The notes under the pieces: generated by a model | What the model saw: only the letters and a program-made list of their open reading frames with translations | Database searches by the model: none | Told to the model about the DNA's origin: nothing | Position numbers and translations under genes: made by a program | Part shown: positions 1 to 5,781 of the stretch, piece by piece | Layout of the letters: every line of letters begins with the position of its first letter | Position numbering within the stretch: the stretch's first letter is position 1 | DNA from: Flavobacteriales bacterium | GTDB taxonomy: Bacteria > Bacteroidota > Bacteroidia > Flavobacteriales_D > Sanyastnellaceae | DNA: 5,781 nucleotides | Direction of reading: 5' to 3' | Assembly: GCA_030728235.1 (NCBI GenBank) | Contig: JANRAA010000082.1 | Location: 1,477 to 7,257, forward strand

Positions 1-1497
1 CTCACCCATGCGAACACCTGAACCACCGTAGCTTTCAAAAGCAGCAACAAATCCATCACCATCAGTAACAGTAATAGGATCTTCAAGAACCAATGTGTAC
101 CAGTTCACTTCACCATCAGTACCGTCATTCAAGAAAGCTGGGTTCAATTCCAACTCAGCAGAGGTAGATACAATAACATCTAAATCGTCGAATGAACGAA
201 TAGAAGCGATGATTGGCGCTGAAGTCTCACCAGCAACAAGAGCTACATCAATAGCGTAGATAGTAGCGTCTCCAAAGAATTGGAAAGGAACAGCGCTAAT
301 GAAGTTGTCTGTGTAAGCTGCAGCAGGGAAGAAACCTACATAGCTCAAATCGTCACGACCATACTGATATTCAGTAATTTCAAATGAACGCATAGCTACG
401 TTGTCAGCAGTGTTGTTGTCTTCTGCGTCAGCAGTGATTGTGAAAGTCACATCGTACGATCCAAGTGCTGTAGGAAGAACATATCCAGCAGCGCGAAGTG
501 TGTCAGAACCAGTGTAAGGAAGTGTAATTGGCGCAGAAACAACTTGGTTACCGTCAGAGATATCACAAGTCATGATAACGTTTGTTTGCTCAGCATAACC
601 GATGTTTTTCACTTCAGCAGCCATTTGCACTTCAACAGATTGTGAAGTTGGGATCGCGGTGTATCCGTACATGTTTGTTCCGAAGTAGTCGGTGTAAGTT
701 ACGTAGTCGTCAACACGGATGTCGTTCTCAGCAGTGTCGAAGAAAGTCAAATCATCAACAAACCAAGCGTAACCCCAAGTACCTTTCCAACGGAAACGCA
801 ACCAAACTTGTGATTGATCACCAGCGGCAGCTGTGATGTCGAAAATTACTTCAGTTGGGTTGCTAACTGGGTCTTGAGTTCCCATTTCTGGGAATATTTC
901 CCAACGAGCTTGAACTGCTCCATCTCCATCTCCGAAGTCTACAAATCCGTCAGCTACTTCAAATGAAGTAACATCTGGCCATGTAACGCCGTCGCGAGAC
1001 ACTTCAACCAAGCAGTATTCGTTACCATCACTAGAACCACCATCCCACATGCGGTACTGGTTCAAGAATGATACAGAAACATATGGGTGACCGCTACAGT
1101 CAACTGGGTTAACCATTTGGAACCAGCAGTTTTCAATACCTGAGCCACCTTCTTCACCACCGAACTCATCAGAGTCAACCATCATGTAACCGTTGGCTGC
1201 AGAAGTTGAGTTGATAGCGTCGATTGGAGCGAAACCGCCACAGGTCAAACCAGTACCACATTCAAACTGCAAGTCAACGAATTGGTTAAATCCATTGCTA
1301 ACAGCGTTGTCAATTGCCCATTCTGAACAATCGTTAAATTCATTTGTGTAAAACTCAACACGGTTTGCAGACGGTGTAATGGTCTGTGTTTTTCCGCGTA
1401 AATCGCGAGCTTTTTCTTTAGCAACAGGTCCAACACCTTGAGCAAAAGCTCCGGCTGACATGATTGATAATAGTGCTACAGCGTAAATTTTCTTCAT
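1..1497 (-). CDS. Large secreted multidomain beta-sandwich protein, probable type IX secretion cargo (3' end outside window)
   Basis: The frame is open from an ATG at 1497 down to base 1, giving 499 codons with no stop, so the C-terminus lies beyond the left edge. Residues 1-19 form a clear signal peptide (MKK, then a hydrophobic core, ending AFA), with predicted cleavage before Gln20. Residues about 50-253 read as an extracellular beta-sandwich (jelly-roll-like) domain, rich in Asp, Gly and aromatics, ending in the WGYAWFVDDLTF motif (241-252) typical of such domains; Cys57, 80, 86, 124, 134 and 162 could form disulfides. Residues about 255-375 resemble a CARDB/Ig-like adhesion module (VEVQMAAEVKNIGYAEQTNV, then a DNNTADN turn). 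Residues about 383-499 are a further beta-rich segment. The protein is very acidic. By analogy with Bacteroidota proteins of this build, a C-terminal T9SS sorting domain is expected outside the window, but this is not seen. No catalytic motif was recognised, so an adhesin or surface role is inference. Confidence 0.85.
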   Translation of the reverse strand, partial: MKKIYAVALLSIMSAGAFAQGVGPVAKEKARDLRGKTQTITPSANRVEFYTNEFNDCSEWAIDNAVSNGFNQFVDLQFECGTGLTCGGFAPIDAINSTSAANGYMMVDSDEFGGEEGGSGIENCWFQMVNPVDCSGHPYVSVSFLNQYRMWDGGSSDGNEYCLVEVSRDGVTWPDVTSFEVADGFVDFGDGDGAVQARWEIFPEMGTQDPVSNPTEVIFDITAAAGDQSQVWLRFRWKGTWGYAWFVDDLTFFDTAENDIRVDDYVTYTDYFGTNMYGYTAIPTSQSVEVQMAAEVKNIGYAEQTNVIMTCDISDGNQVVSAPITLPYTGSDTLRAAGYVLPTALGSYDVTFTITADAEDNNTADNVAMRSFEITEYQYGRDDLSYVGFFPAAAYTDNFISAVPFQFFGDATIYAIDVALVAGETSAPIIASIRSFDDLDVIVSTSAELELNPAFLNDGTDGEVNWYTLVLEDPITVTDGDGFVAAFESYGGSGVRMGE

Positions 1498-1543
1498 AAC
1501 TTACCAATTAGTGTTTTGAGTAAATAAGTAATTCTCAGAGGCG

Positions 1544-1551
1544 CAAATATA
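1544..1551 (-). promoter_or_regulatory. Putative -7 promoter box of the secreted-protein gene
   Basis: On the minus strand this reads TATATTTG followed by C, matching the Bacteroidota sigma-A -7 consensus TAnnTTTG. It lies 46 bases before the ATG at 1497, leaving an untranslated leader of roughly 40 bases. No TTG stands at the expected -33 spacing, so the call rests on the -7 box and its position only. The same nine bases occur before gcvP. No Shine-Dalgarno sequence precedes the ATG, which is normal for this phylum. Confidence 0.5.
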
Positions 1552-1637
1552 TAAATCTTTACAATTCAGTTGCCCTTTTGATTGCGATGAAACACCTCAA
1601 TGTGATTATATCGCTATCGTTTTGAGGATATTAATAC

Positions 1638-1666
1638 AAAGAAGGAGGGAAATACCCTCCTTCTTT
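1638..1666 (-). terminator. Intrinsic terminator of gcvP
   Basis: A perfect 12-bp stem (AAAGAAGGAGGG pairing with CCCTCCTTCTTT) encloses a 5-base loop. On the minus strand it begins 18 bases after the gcvP stop codon, and its 3' arm runs into a T-rich stretch (CTTCTTTGTATTAATAT). This fits a Rho-independent terminator that separates gcvP from the secreted-protein gene downstream. The symmetric stem could also work in the plus direction, but no plus-strand gene ends nearby. Confidence 0.85.
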
Positions 1667-1684
1667 AAGGATTCTTAGTCCTGC

Positions 1685-4528
1685 TTATGCGGGCATTTCG
1701 TCGTACATCTCTGTTGGTGGACAAACGCAAACGAGGTTTCTATCACCATAGGCATTGTCTACTCGTGCTACGCTTACCCAGAATTTTGCAGTGCGCAAGG
1801 TCTGAACCGGATAAACAGCTTTTTCACGGCTGTAAGCATGATCCCATTTATCTGAACAAGCTTCATCCGCCGTGTGAGGCGCCATTTTAAGTACGTTGTC
1901 GTGTGCGTCGTATTTGCCCTCTGCCACTTCTTCGATTTCTTTTCTGATCTCGAGCATGGCTTCACAAAAACGATCGATCTCTTGCAAGCTTTCGCTTTCA
2001 GTTGGCTCGATCATCAAGGTTCCCGCTACTGGAAACGAAACCGTTGGAGCATGAAATCCATAGTCGATCAATCGTTTTGCGATGTCTTCTACTTCAATTC
2101 CAAATTGTTTGAATGATCTGCAATCAAGAATCATTTCGTGCGCTACGGTGCCGCTTGCTCCGCGATACAAAATCGGATACGCTTTTTCTAAGCGTGCACG
2201 TATGTAGTTGGCGTTGAGAATGGCATAACGTGTTGCATCGGTAACTCCAACTCCACCCAACATCTTGATGTATCCGTAAGAAATCAAAAGTATAAGTGCG
2301 CTTCCCCATGGGGCAGAAGAAACAGAATGAATAGCTGAGTCGCCACCTGTAGCAATCACAGGGTTCCCCGGTAAGAATGGCACCAAATGAGCCGCTACTC
2401 CTATCGGGCCCATGCCAGGTCCGCCCCCTCCGTGAGGAATGGCGAAGGTTTTATGCAGGTTCAAGTGACAAACGTCGGCGCCAATAGAACCCGGATTGGT
2501 CAACCCTACTTGTGCATTCATGTTCGCTCCGTCCATATACACTTGGCCACCATGCGAATGAATGATGCTATTTATTTCTACAATGGCTTCTTCAAATACG
2601 CCATGGGTAGAAGGATACGTAATCATCAAAGCACCGAGGTTGGCGCTGTGCATCTCTGCTTTCTCTTTCAAGTCTGCAACGTCTACGTTTCCGTTGTCAT
2701 CGCACTTAACAACCACGACTTTCATTCCGGCCATAACGGCGGTTGCAGGATTGGTTCCGTGTGCCGATGAAGGAATCAAACAAATATTGCGGTGGCTTTC
2801 GCCGCGACTTTCATGGTATGCACGTATCACCAATAACCCAGCAAACTCACCCTGAGCGCCTGAATTTGGTTGCAACGAAACATCTGCAAAACCGGTGATC
2901 TCCGACAAGTCTTTGCGCAATTCGTCGAGCATTTCGTGGAATCCAGCAGCTTGCTCAACTGGCGCAAATGGATGCAGATTGGCGAATTCAGGCCATGTAA
3001 TTGGCATCAACTCGCTGGCTGCGTTCAGTTTCATGGTGCATGACCCCAACGCTATCATGGCGTGTGTTAGCGACAAATCTTTGTTCTCCAAACGTTTCAA
3101 ATAACGCATCATCTCTGTTTCAGAATGATATCGGTTGAATACGTCGTGAACCAAGATGTCGGTCTTGCGAGCATGCACTCCAAGTACATTGCTGCCAGCA
3201 TGCGCATATTGTGCGTCGATTCCAAAAACGCGCAACAGGGCATGAATGCTTTCAGCAGTATCGCCTTCGCTCATAGAGATACCAATATGGCCATCAACAT
3301 GATAACGCAGGTTGATGTGCGCCGCTTCGGCATTTCTGCGTACTTCCTCACCGCGACCACCAGCGTCAATCAACAAGGTATCGAAGAAGTTGGTGTTTTT
3401 CTGTGTCCACCCCGCAGCTGTCAATTGCTTCGAAACAAACACAGCTTTGTCGTGAATGTCTCCTGCAATTTTCGAAAGTCCAGCCGGACCGTGATACACG
3501 GCATACATGGATGCCATAACAGCCAACAAGGCTTGTGCAGTGCAAATATTTGATGTCGCTTTGTCGCGACGGATATGCTGCTCACGGGTTTGAAGCGCCA
3601 TGCGCAATCCAAGATGTCCGCGACGGTCTTTCGAAACGCCGATGATTCTTCCCGGCAAGCTGCGCTTGAAATCTTCGGTAGAAGCGAAAAACGCTGCGTG
3701 CGGTCCGCCATAACCCATTGGCACTCCGAATCGCTGGGAGTTACCCAATACTACGTCAGCACCCCATTCTCCTGGTGCTGTCAAGGTAACAAGTGCCATC
3801 AAATCAGTTGCTACCGCAACAAATGCTCCTGCAGTGTGTGCCTCGTTTGTGAGCGACTGATAGTCAGTGATAGATCCGTCTCCATTCGGATATTGAACCA
3901 AACAACCAAACACGCTATCGTCGAATAAGATGTGTTCGCGAGCAACGGTTACAACCTCAATTCCGAGGTGTTTAGCGCGCATCTGAACAACAGATAAGGT
4001 CTGCGGATACACGGTGCTTTCAACCAAGAAACGATTGGCATTGGCTTTTGCTTTCGGACGACTGTTGAAGAACATGATCATGGCTTCAGCAGCCGATGTG
4101 CCTTCATCCAACAATGATGCATTCGCAATTGGCATTCCCGTTAAATCACAAACCATGGTTTGGAAATTCAACAATGCCTCAAGTCGACCTTGAGCAATTT
4201 CTGCCTGATAAGGGGTGTATGCGGTATACCAACCTGGGTTTTCAAGCACGTTGCGAAGGACAACCGGCGGGACAATTGTTGGGTAATAACCCATCCCGAT
4301 GTAAGAGGTGGCAATCCTGTTTTTCGACGCGATCTTGCTCAGGTGGTCGAGGTAGGCGTCTTCAGTCATTGCGGCTGAAAGCTTCAACTCACCTTTCAAG
4401 CGAATGTTCGCAGGAACGGTTTTGCTGATGAGCTCTTCCATTGAAGAAACGCCAATGGTTTGAAACATGTGAGATGTTTCTGATTCACGCGGGCCTATGT
4501 GCCGCGAAGCGAAGGTGCCGGTTTTCAT
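1685..4528 (-). CDS. gcvP: Glycine dehydrogenase (aminomethyl-transferring), P-protein of the glycine cleavage system
   Basis: This cytoplasmic PLP enzyme decarboxylates glycine and passes the aminomethyl group to the lipoyl arm of H-protein; with GcvT and lipoamide dehydrogenase it yields CO2, ammonia, NADH and methylene-tetrahydrofolate. The 947 residues match the usual single-chain length (E. coli about 957), so this is the fused form, not the split GcvPA/GcvPB. Family signatures in order are SRHIGP (8-13), IGMGYYPTIVPPVVLRN (77-93), YTPYQAEIAQGRLEALLNFQ (104-123), QRFGVPMGYGGPH (265-277), ALGSCTMKLN (493-502), SSAHGTNPATA (587-597), and NLHKTFAIPHGGGGPG (690-705), which contains the PLP-binding Lys693. 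Near the C-terminus is RVDNAYGDRNLVCVCPP (922-938). All key motifs are intact. The ATG at 4528 was chosen because family homology begins there (MKTGTFASRHIGP). The frame stays open to an ATG at 4747, but that extra 73-residue stretch is basic, unlike GcvP, and overlaps the divergent gene. No glycine riboswitch or gcvT/gcvH is visible. Confidence 0.98.
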   Translation of the reverse strand: MKTGTFASRHIGPRESETSHMFQTIGVSSMEELISKTVPANIRLKGELKLSAAMTEDAYLDHLSKIASKNRIATSYIGMGYYPTIVPPVVLRNVLENPGWYTAYTPYQAEIAQGRLEALLNFQTMVCDLTGMPIANASLLDEGTSAAEAMIMFFNSRPKAKANANRFLVESTVYPQTLSVVQMRAKHLGIEVVTVAREHILFDDSVFGCLVQYPNGDGSITDYQSLTNEAHTAGAFVAVATDLMALVTLTAPGEWGADVVLGNSQRFGVPMGYGGPHAAFFASTEDFKRSLPGRIIGVSKDRRGHLGLRMALQTREQHIRRDKATSNICTAQALLAVMASMYAVYHGPAGLSKIAGDIHDKAVFVSKQLTAAGWTQKNTNFFDTLLIDAGGRGEEVRRNAEAAHINLRYHVDGHIGISMSEGDTAESIHALLRVFGIDAQYAHAGSNVLGVHARKTDILVHDVFNRYHSETEMMRYLKRLENKDLSLTHAMIALGSCTMKLNAASELMPITWPEFANLHPFAPVEQAAGFHEMLDELRKDLSEITGFADVSLQPNSGAQGEFAGLLVIRAYHESRGESHRNICLIPSSAHGTNPATAVMAGMKVVVVKCDDNGNVDVADLKEKAEMHSANLGALMITYPSTHGVFEEAIVEINSIIHSHGGQVYMDGANMNAQVGLTNPGSIGADVCHLNLHKTFAIPHGGGGPGMGPIGVAAHLVPFLPGNPVIATGGDSAIHSVSSAPWGSALILLISYGYIKMLGGVGVTDATRYAILNANYIRARLEKAYPILYRGASGTVAHEMILDCRSFKQFGIEVEDIAKRLIDYGFHAPTVSFPVAGTLMIEPTESESLQEIDRFCEAMLEIRKEIEEVAEGKYDAHDNVLKMAPHTADEACSDKWDHAYSREKAVYPVQTLRTAKFWVSVARVDNAYGDRNLVCVCPPTEMYDEMPA

Positions 4529-4554
4529 GCCTGCAATGGGTTTAAATTTGGTAG

Positions 4555-4562
4555 CAAATATA
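4555..4562 (-). promoter_or_regulatory. Putative -7 promoter box of gcvP
   Basis: On the minus strand the sequence is TATATTTG followed by C, a full match to the Bacteroidota -7 consensus TAnnTTTG. It ends 26 bases before the chosen ATG at 4528, implying a leader of about 20 bases. That leader is too short for a riboswitch, and the box lies inside the long N-terminal extension of the open frame, which supports the downstream start. No clear TTG is found at the -33 spacing. Confidence 0.5.
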
Positions 4563-4638
4563 ACTTTCTTCTGTGCGTGTTTATCACGACCCTCTCGCAG
4601 TTTATTCACCACTCGGGTTAGAAGCATTTCAACAATCA

Positions 4639-4664
4639 AAGTCGGCATAGGTTCGCACCGACTT
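4639..4664. repeat. Perfect 7-bp inverted repeat in the divergent promoter region
   Basis: AAGTCGG (4639-4645) and CCGACTT (4658-4664) are exact reverse complements separated by 12 bases. The repeat ends two bases before the -7-like box of the plus-strand gene and covers the place where its -33 region would lie. It could be an operator for a dimeric regulator (arm centres about 19 bases apart, close to two helical turns) or a chance hairpin. It lacks a T-tract and no gene ends here, so it is not a terminator. Confidence 0.4.
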
Positions 4665-4666
4665 CG

Positions 4667-4674
4667 TACATTTG
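4667..4674 (+). promoter_or_regulatory. Putative -7 promoter box of the exported-protein gene
   Basis: TACATTTG matches the Bacteroidota -7 consensus TAnnTTTG and lies 13 bases before the ATG at 4688. Transcription would start only a few bases before the start codon, giving a very short or almost leaderless mRNA. No TTG stands at the -33 spacing; the inverted repeat occupies that area. The closeness to the ATG lowers confidence. Confidence 0.35.
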
Positions 4675-4687
4675 GCAAAACGGGAGT

Positions 4688-5674
4688 ATGAGGATTTTCT
4701 TTGTGTTGTGTTTGTTGCTGTTTTCTGCGTTTGGCAACGCGCAACAAGAATGGGTTCCTGCGCTTAAAGGTGTAGCAGGTGGTTTGATTGGTGACTTAAG
4801 AGTTCAACCTACCGATAGTTTATGTGTCAGCAAGTTTAAAACAAGTTCTGACTTCAACGCGAATCAAGCGTCTTCTATTGAAGCCGTTTTCATAAATCAA
4901 CTTTCTGCAGCTGCCAAAGGAGCCCGAATTGAGTATCCGTGTGCCTCTCCCGATGGCATTCAGGTAATCGGTGAATTGAGTTTCGAAGGCGAATACATTC
5001 AAACAATTGTTGACGTTCCTGCCAAAGATTGGCATTCCAAAGTGCTCCTCCCTCAAGTTGAAAATCTATCTCCACAAGAAATGGATGTCTTCAACCAGCA
5101 GCATTTTCAATTGCCTTCGCTGCCAGCAAAGGCAACCATTCTCCGCATGTCGGGCGATGAACTGCCGTGCACGCTAATTGCCAACGACGGAATAGACCTG
5201 GTGTTTGACACAGAAAGAAAGGGGAAAACCAAACGGAGAACGCTTCACAAATCTGAGGTTTTTGCCGTAAAATTTGAAACGGGTGAATGGGTGCTGTACG
5301 CTCCAGATGCGTTTCTTGGCGATGATCTTACGGTTGATGAAATGCGGGTTTTTATGGCTGGGGAGCAAGACGGACGAAATCACGATGTCTTGCCTACCGT
5401 GCTGATTGGGGTTGTTGTGGGTGCCGCCGGACCGATTGTCTCTGAAGGTGGACTGGTGCTGACGGTTTTGCCTGTGATCGCATACGGGTTGTTTCCTCTC
5501 ATCCCGTATATTAAAGTGCAAGGGAAGAATATCTCAAATCCAGGCTACAAATACAACGAGCTCTACGCTGAGGGCTACGAGCGCAGCGCACGTCCAAAAA
5601 AGGTTGTCGGCGCCTTTAAAGGTGCTGGCGCAGGAATGGTTGCTGGCGTCTTGGCCTTCTTTCTCATGAAATAA
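4688..5674 (+). CDS. Exported protein of unknown function with hydrophobic, glycine-rich C-terminal segments
   Basis: The 328-residue product starts with a signal peptide (MRIFFVLCLLLFSAFGNA) whose predicted cleavage falls before Gln19; Cys8 is not in a lipobox, so it is not an obvious lipoprotein. Residues 41-145 are a soluble region with no motif I recognise. Residues 147-204 look like a small beta-rich module, with the pattern ILRMSGDELPCTLI, then KSEVFAVKFETGEWVLY. This resembles a recurrent Bacteroidota module of unnamed proteins (hydrophobic 'I-x-GeeI', then 'KSeVf-IkYeNG'), as does the later GEQDG (225-229) and the ELYAEGYERSARPKKVVG stretch (291-308); that match is from memory and untested. 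Residues 235-275 are hydrophobic enough for one or two membrane passes, and 307-327 form a Gly/Ala-rich, glycine-zipper-like helix ending at the C-terminus. The location is probably the envelope. A GGGAG before the ATG is too close to act as a ribosome site. Its stop overlaps the next gene's start. No function is assigned. Confidence 0.9.
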   Translation: MRIFFVLCLLLFSAFGNAQQEWVPALKGVAGGLIGDLRVQPTDSLCVSKFKTSSDFNANQASSIEAVFINQLSAAAKGARIEYPCASPDGIQVIGELSFEGEYIQTIVDVPAKDWHSKVLLPQVENLSPQEMDVFNQQHFQLPSLPAKATILRMSGDELPCTLIANDGIDLVFDTERKGKTKRRTLHKSEVFAVKFETGEWVLYAPDAFLGDDLTVDEMRVFMAGEQDGRNHDVLPTVLIGVVVGAAGPIVSEGGLVLTVLPVIAYGLFPLIPYIKVQGKNISNPGYKYNELYAEGYERSARPKKVVGAFKGAGAGMVAGVLAFFLMK

Positions 5675-5781
5675 TGAATTTGCAAAGACTACTCAAAATA
5701 CTGATCTACAGCAATATTTGGGTGGCGTTGGGAGGTGCGTTGCTTGCAGCTGAAACGTTTGCTTTGTCGAACCAATGCTTC
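5674..5781 (+). CDS. N-terminus of an integral membrane protein, possibly UbiA-prenyltransferase-like (3' end outside window)
   Basis: The ATG at 5674 shares its A with the TAA stop of the previous gene (TAATG), and the frame is open for all 36 codons to the right edge. The visible sequence has a short basic amphipathic start (MNLQRLLKIL) followed by a likely first membrane helix (IYSNIWVALGGALLAAETFA). The 'YSN-I-x-VALGxA' start resembles hypothetical UbiA-like membrane proteins of Flavobacteriia, which often start this way; this is recall from a short fragment and could be wrong. The overlap suggests translational coupling with the exported-protein gene and therefore a shared transcript. 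The coding call rests on the overlap, the open frame and the hydrophobic composition. Confidence 0.6.
   Translation, partial: MNLQRLLKILIYSNIWVALGGALLAAETFALSNQCF

Noticed and set aside
582..836. Open frame of 84 codons on the plus strand opposite the secreted-protein gene.
   Set aside because: Its Gln-, Arg- and Cys-rich translation is a by-product of the codon use on the opposite strand.
1245..1445. Open frame of 66 codons on the minus strand within the secreted-protein gene.
   Set aside because: It is out of frame with the long open frame that carries the signal peptide and recognisable domain motifs.
1595..1627. CCTCAA and TTGAGG, a 6-bp inverted repeat with a 21-base loop between gcvP and the secreted-protein gene.
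   Set aside because: Short arms and a long AT-rich loop make it likely to be chance; the adjacent 12-bp hairpin explains termination by itself.
2387..2770. Open frame of 127 codons on the plus strand opposite gcvP.
   Set aside because: It lies entirely antisense to well-conserved GcvP motifs, and its translation is rich in His, Arg, Cys and Ser as expected for a shadow frame.
3125..3553. Open frame of 142 codons on the plus strand opposite gcvP.
   Set aside because: Antisense to conserved gcvP sequence with no signal peptide, motif or promoter of its own; a shadow frame.
4682..4686. GGGAG as a Shine-Dalgarno site for the exported-protein gene.
   Set aside because: It ends only one base before the ATG, too close for ribosome positioning, and this phylum rarely relies on such sites.
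5174..5521. Open frame of 115 codons on the minus strand opposite the exported-protein gene.
   Set aside because: It is antisense to a gene with a clear signal peptide and coupled downstream start, and its composition is that of a shadow frame.
1..5781. Search by eye for CRISPR repeats, insertion-sequence ends, tRNA or rRNA genes, and defence or toxin-antitoxin genes.
   Set aside because: No regularly spaced repeats, transposase motifs or RNA-gene signatures were seen; nearly all bases are accounted for by the four genes.

Overview
The window looks like ordinary chromosome from a member of the Bacteroidota, most likely the order Flavobacteriales. Three signs point there. The start-proximal sequences carry TAnnTTTG-type -7 boxes instead of clear Shine-Dalgarno sites. 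Both predicted secreted proteins have signal peptides that end in Ala followed by Gln. The large secreted protein is built like the extracellular beta-sandwich proteins typical of this phylum. The genus call is inference from style, not from a marker gene.

Layout: (1) Positions 1-1497, minus strand, hold the first 499 codons of a large secreted multidomain protein that runs off the left edge. (2) A 187-base gap (1498-1684) holds a putative promoter for that gene and a strong hairpin terminator that closes the next gene. (3) Positions 1685-4528, minus strand, encode a complete single-chain glycine dehydrogenase (GcvP, P-protein of the glycine cleavage system, 947 residues). (4) A 159-base divergent intergenic region (4529-4687) holds a -7-like box facing each way and a perfect 7-bp inverted repeat. 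(5) Positions 4688-5674, plus strand, encode an exported 328-residue protein of unknown function with a hydrophobic, glycine-rich C-terminal part. (6) Its stop codon overlaps the start of a membrane protein (TAATG) that is cut by the right edge after 36 codons.

How the genes relate: gcvP appears to be its own transcription unit, with its own promoter-like box and its own terminator; no gcvT, gcvH or lpd is in view. The secreted protein at the left is a separate unit on the same strand. The two plus-strand genes look like a translationally coupled pair. Nothing links the three units functionally. I found no CRISPR array, mobile element, RNA gene or recognisable defence or biosynthetic system. 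The least explained parts are the exported protein and membrane protein pair and the inverted repeat in the divergent promoter region.
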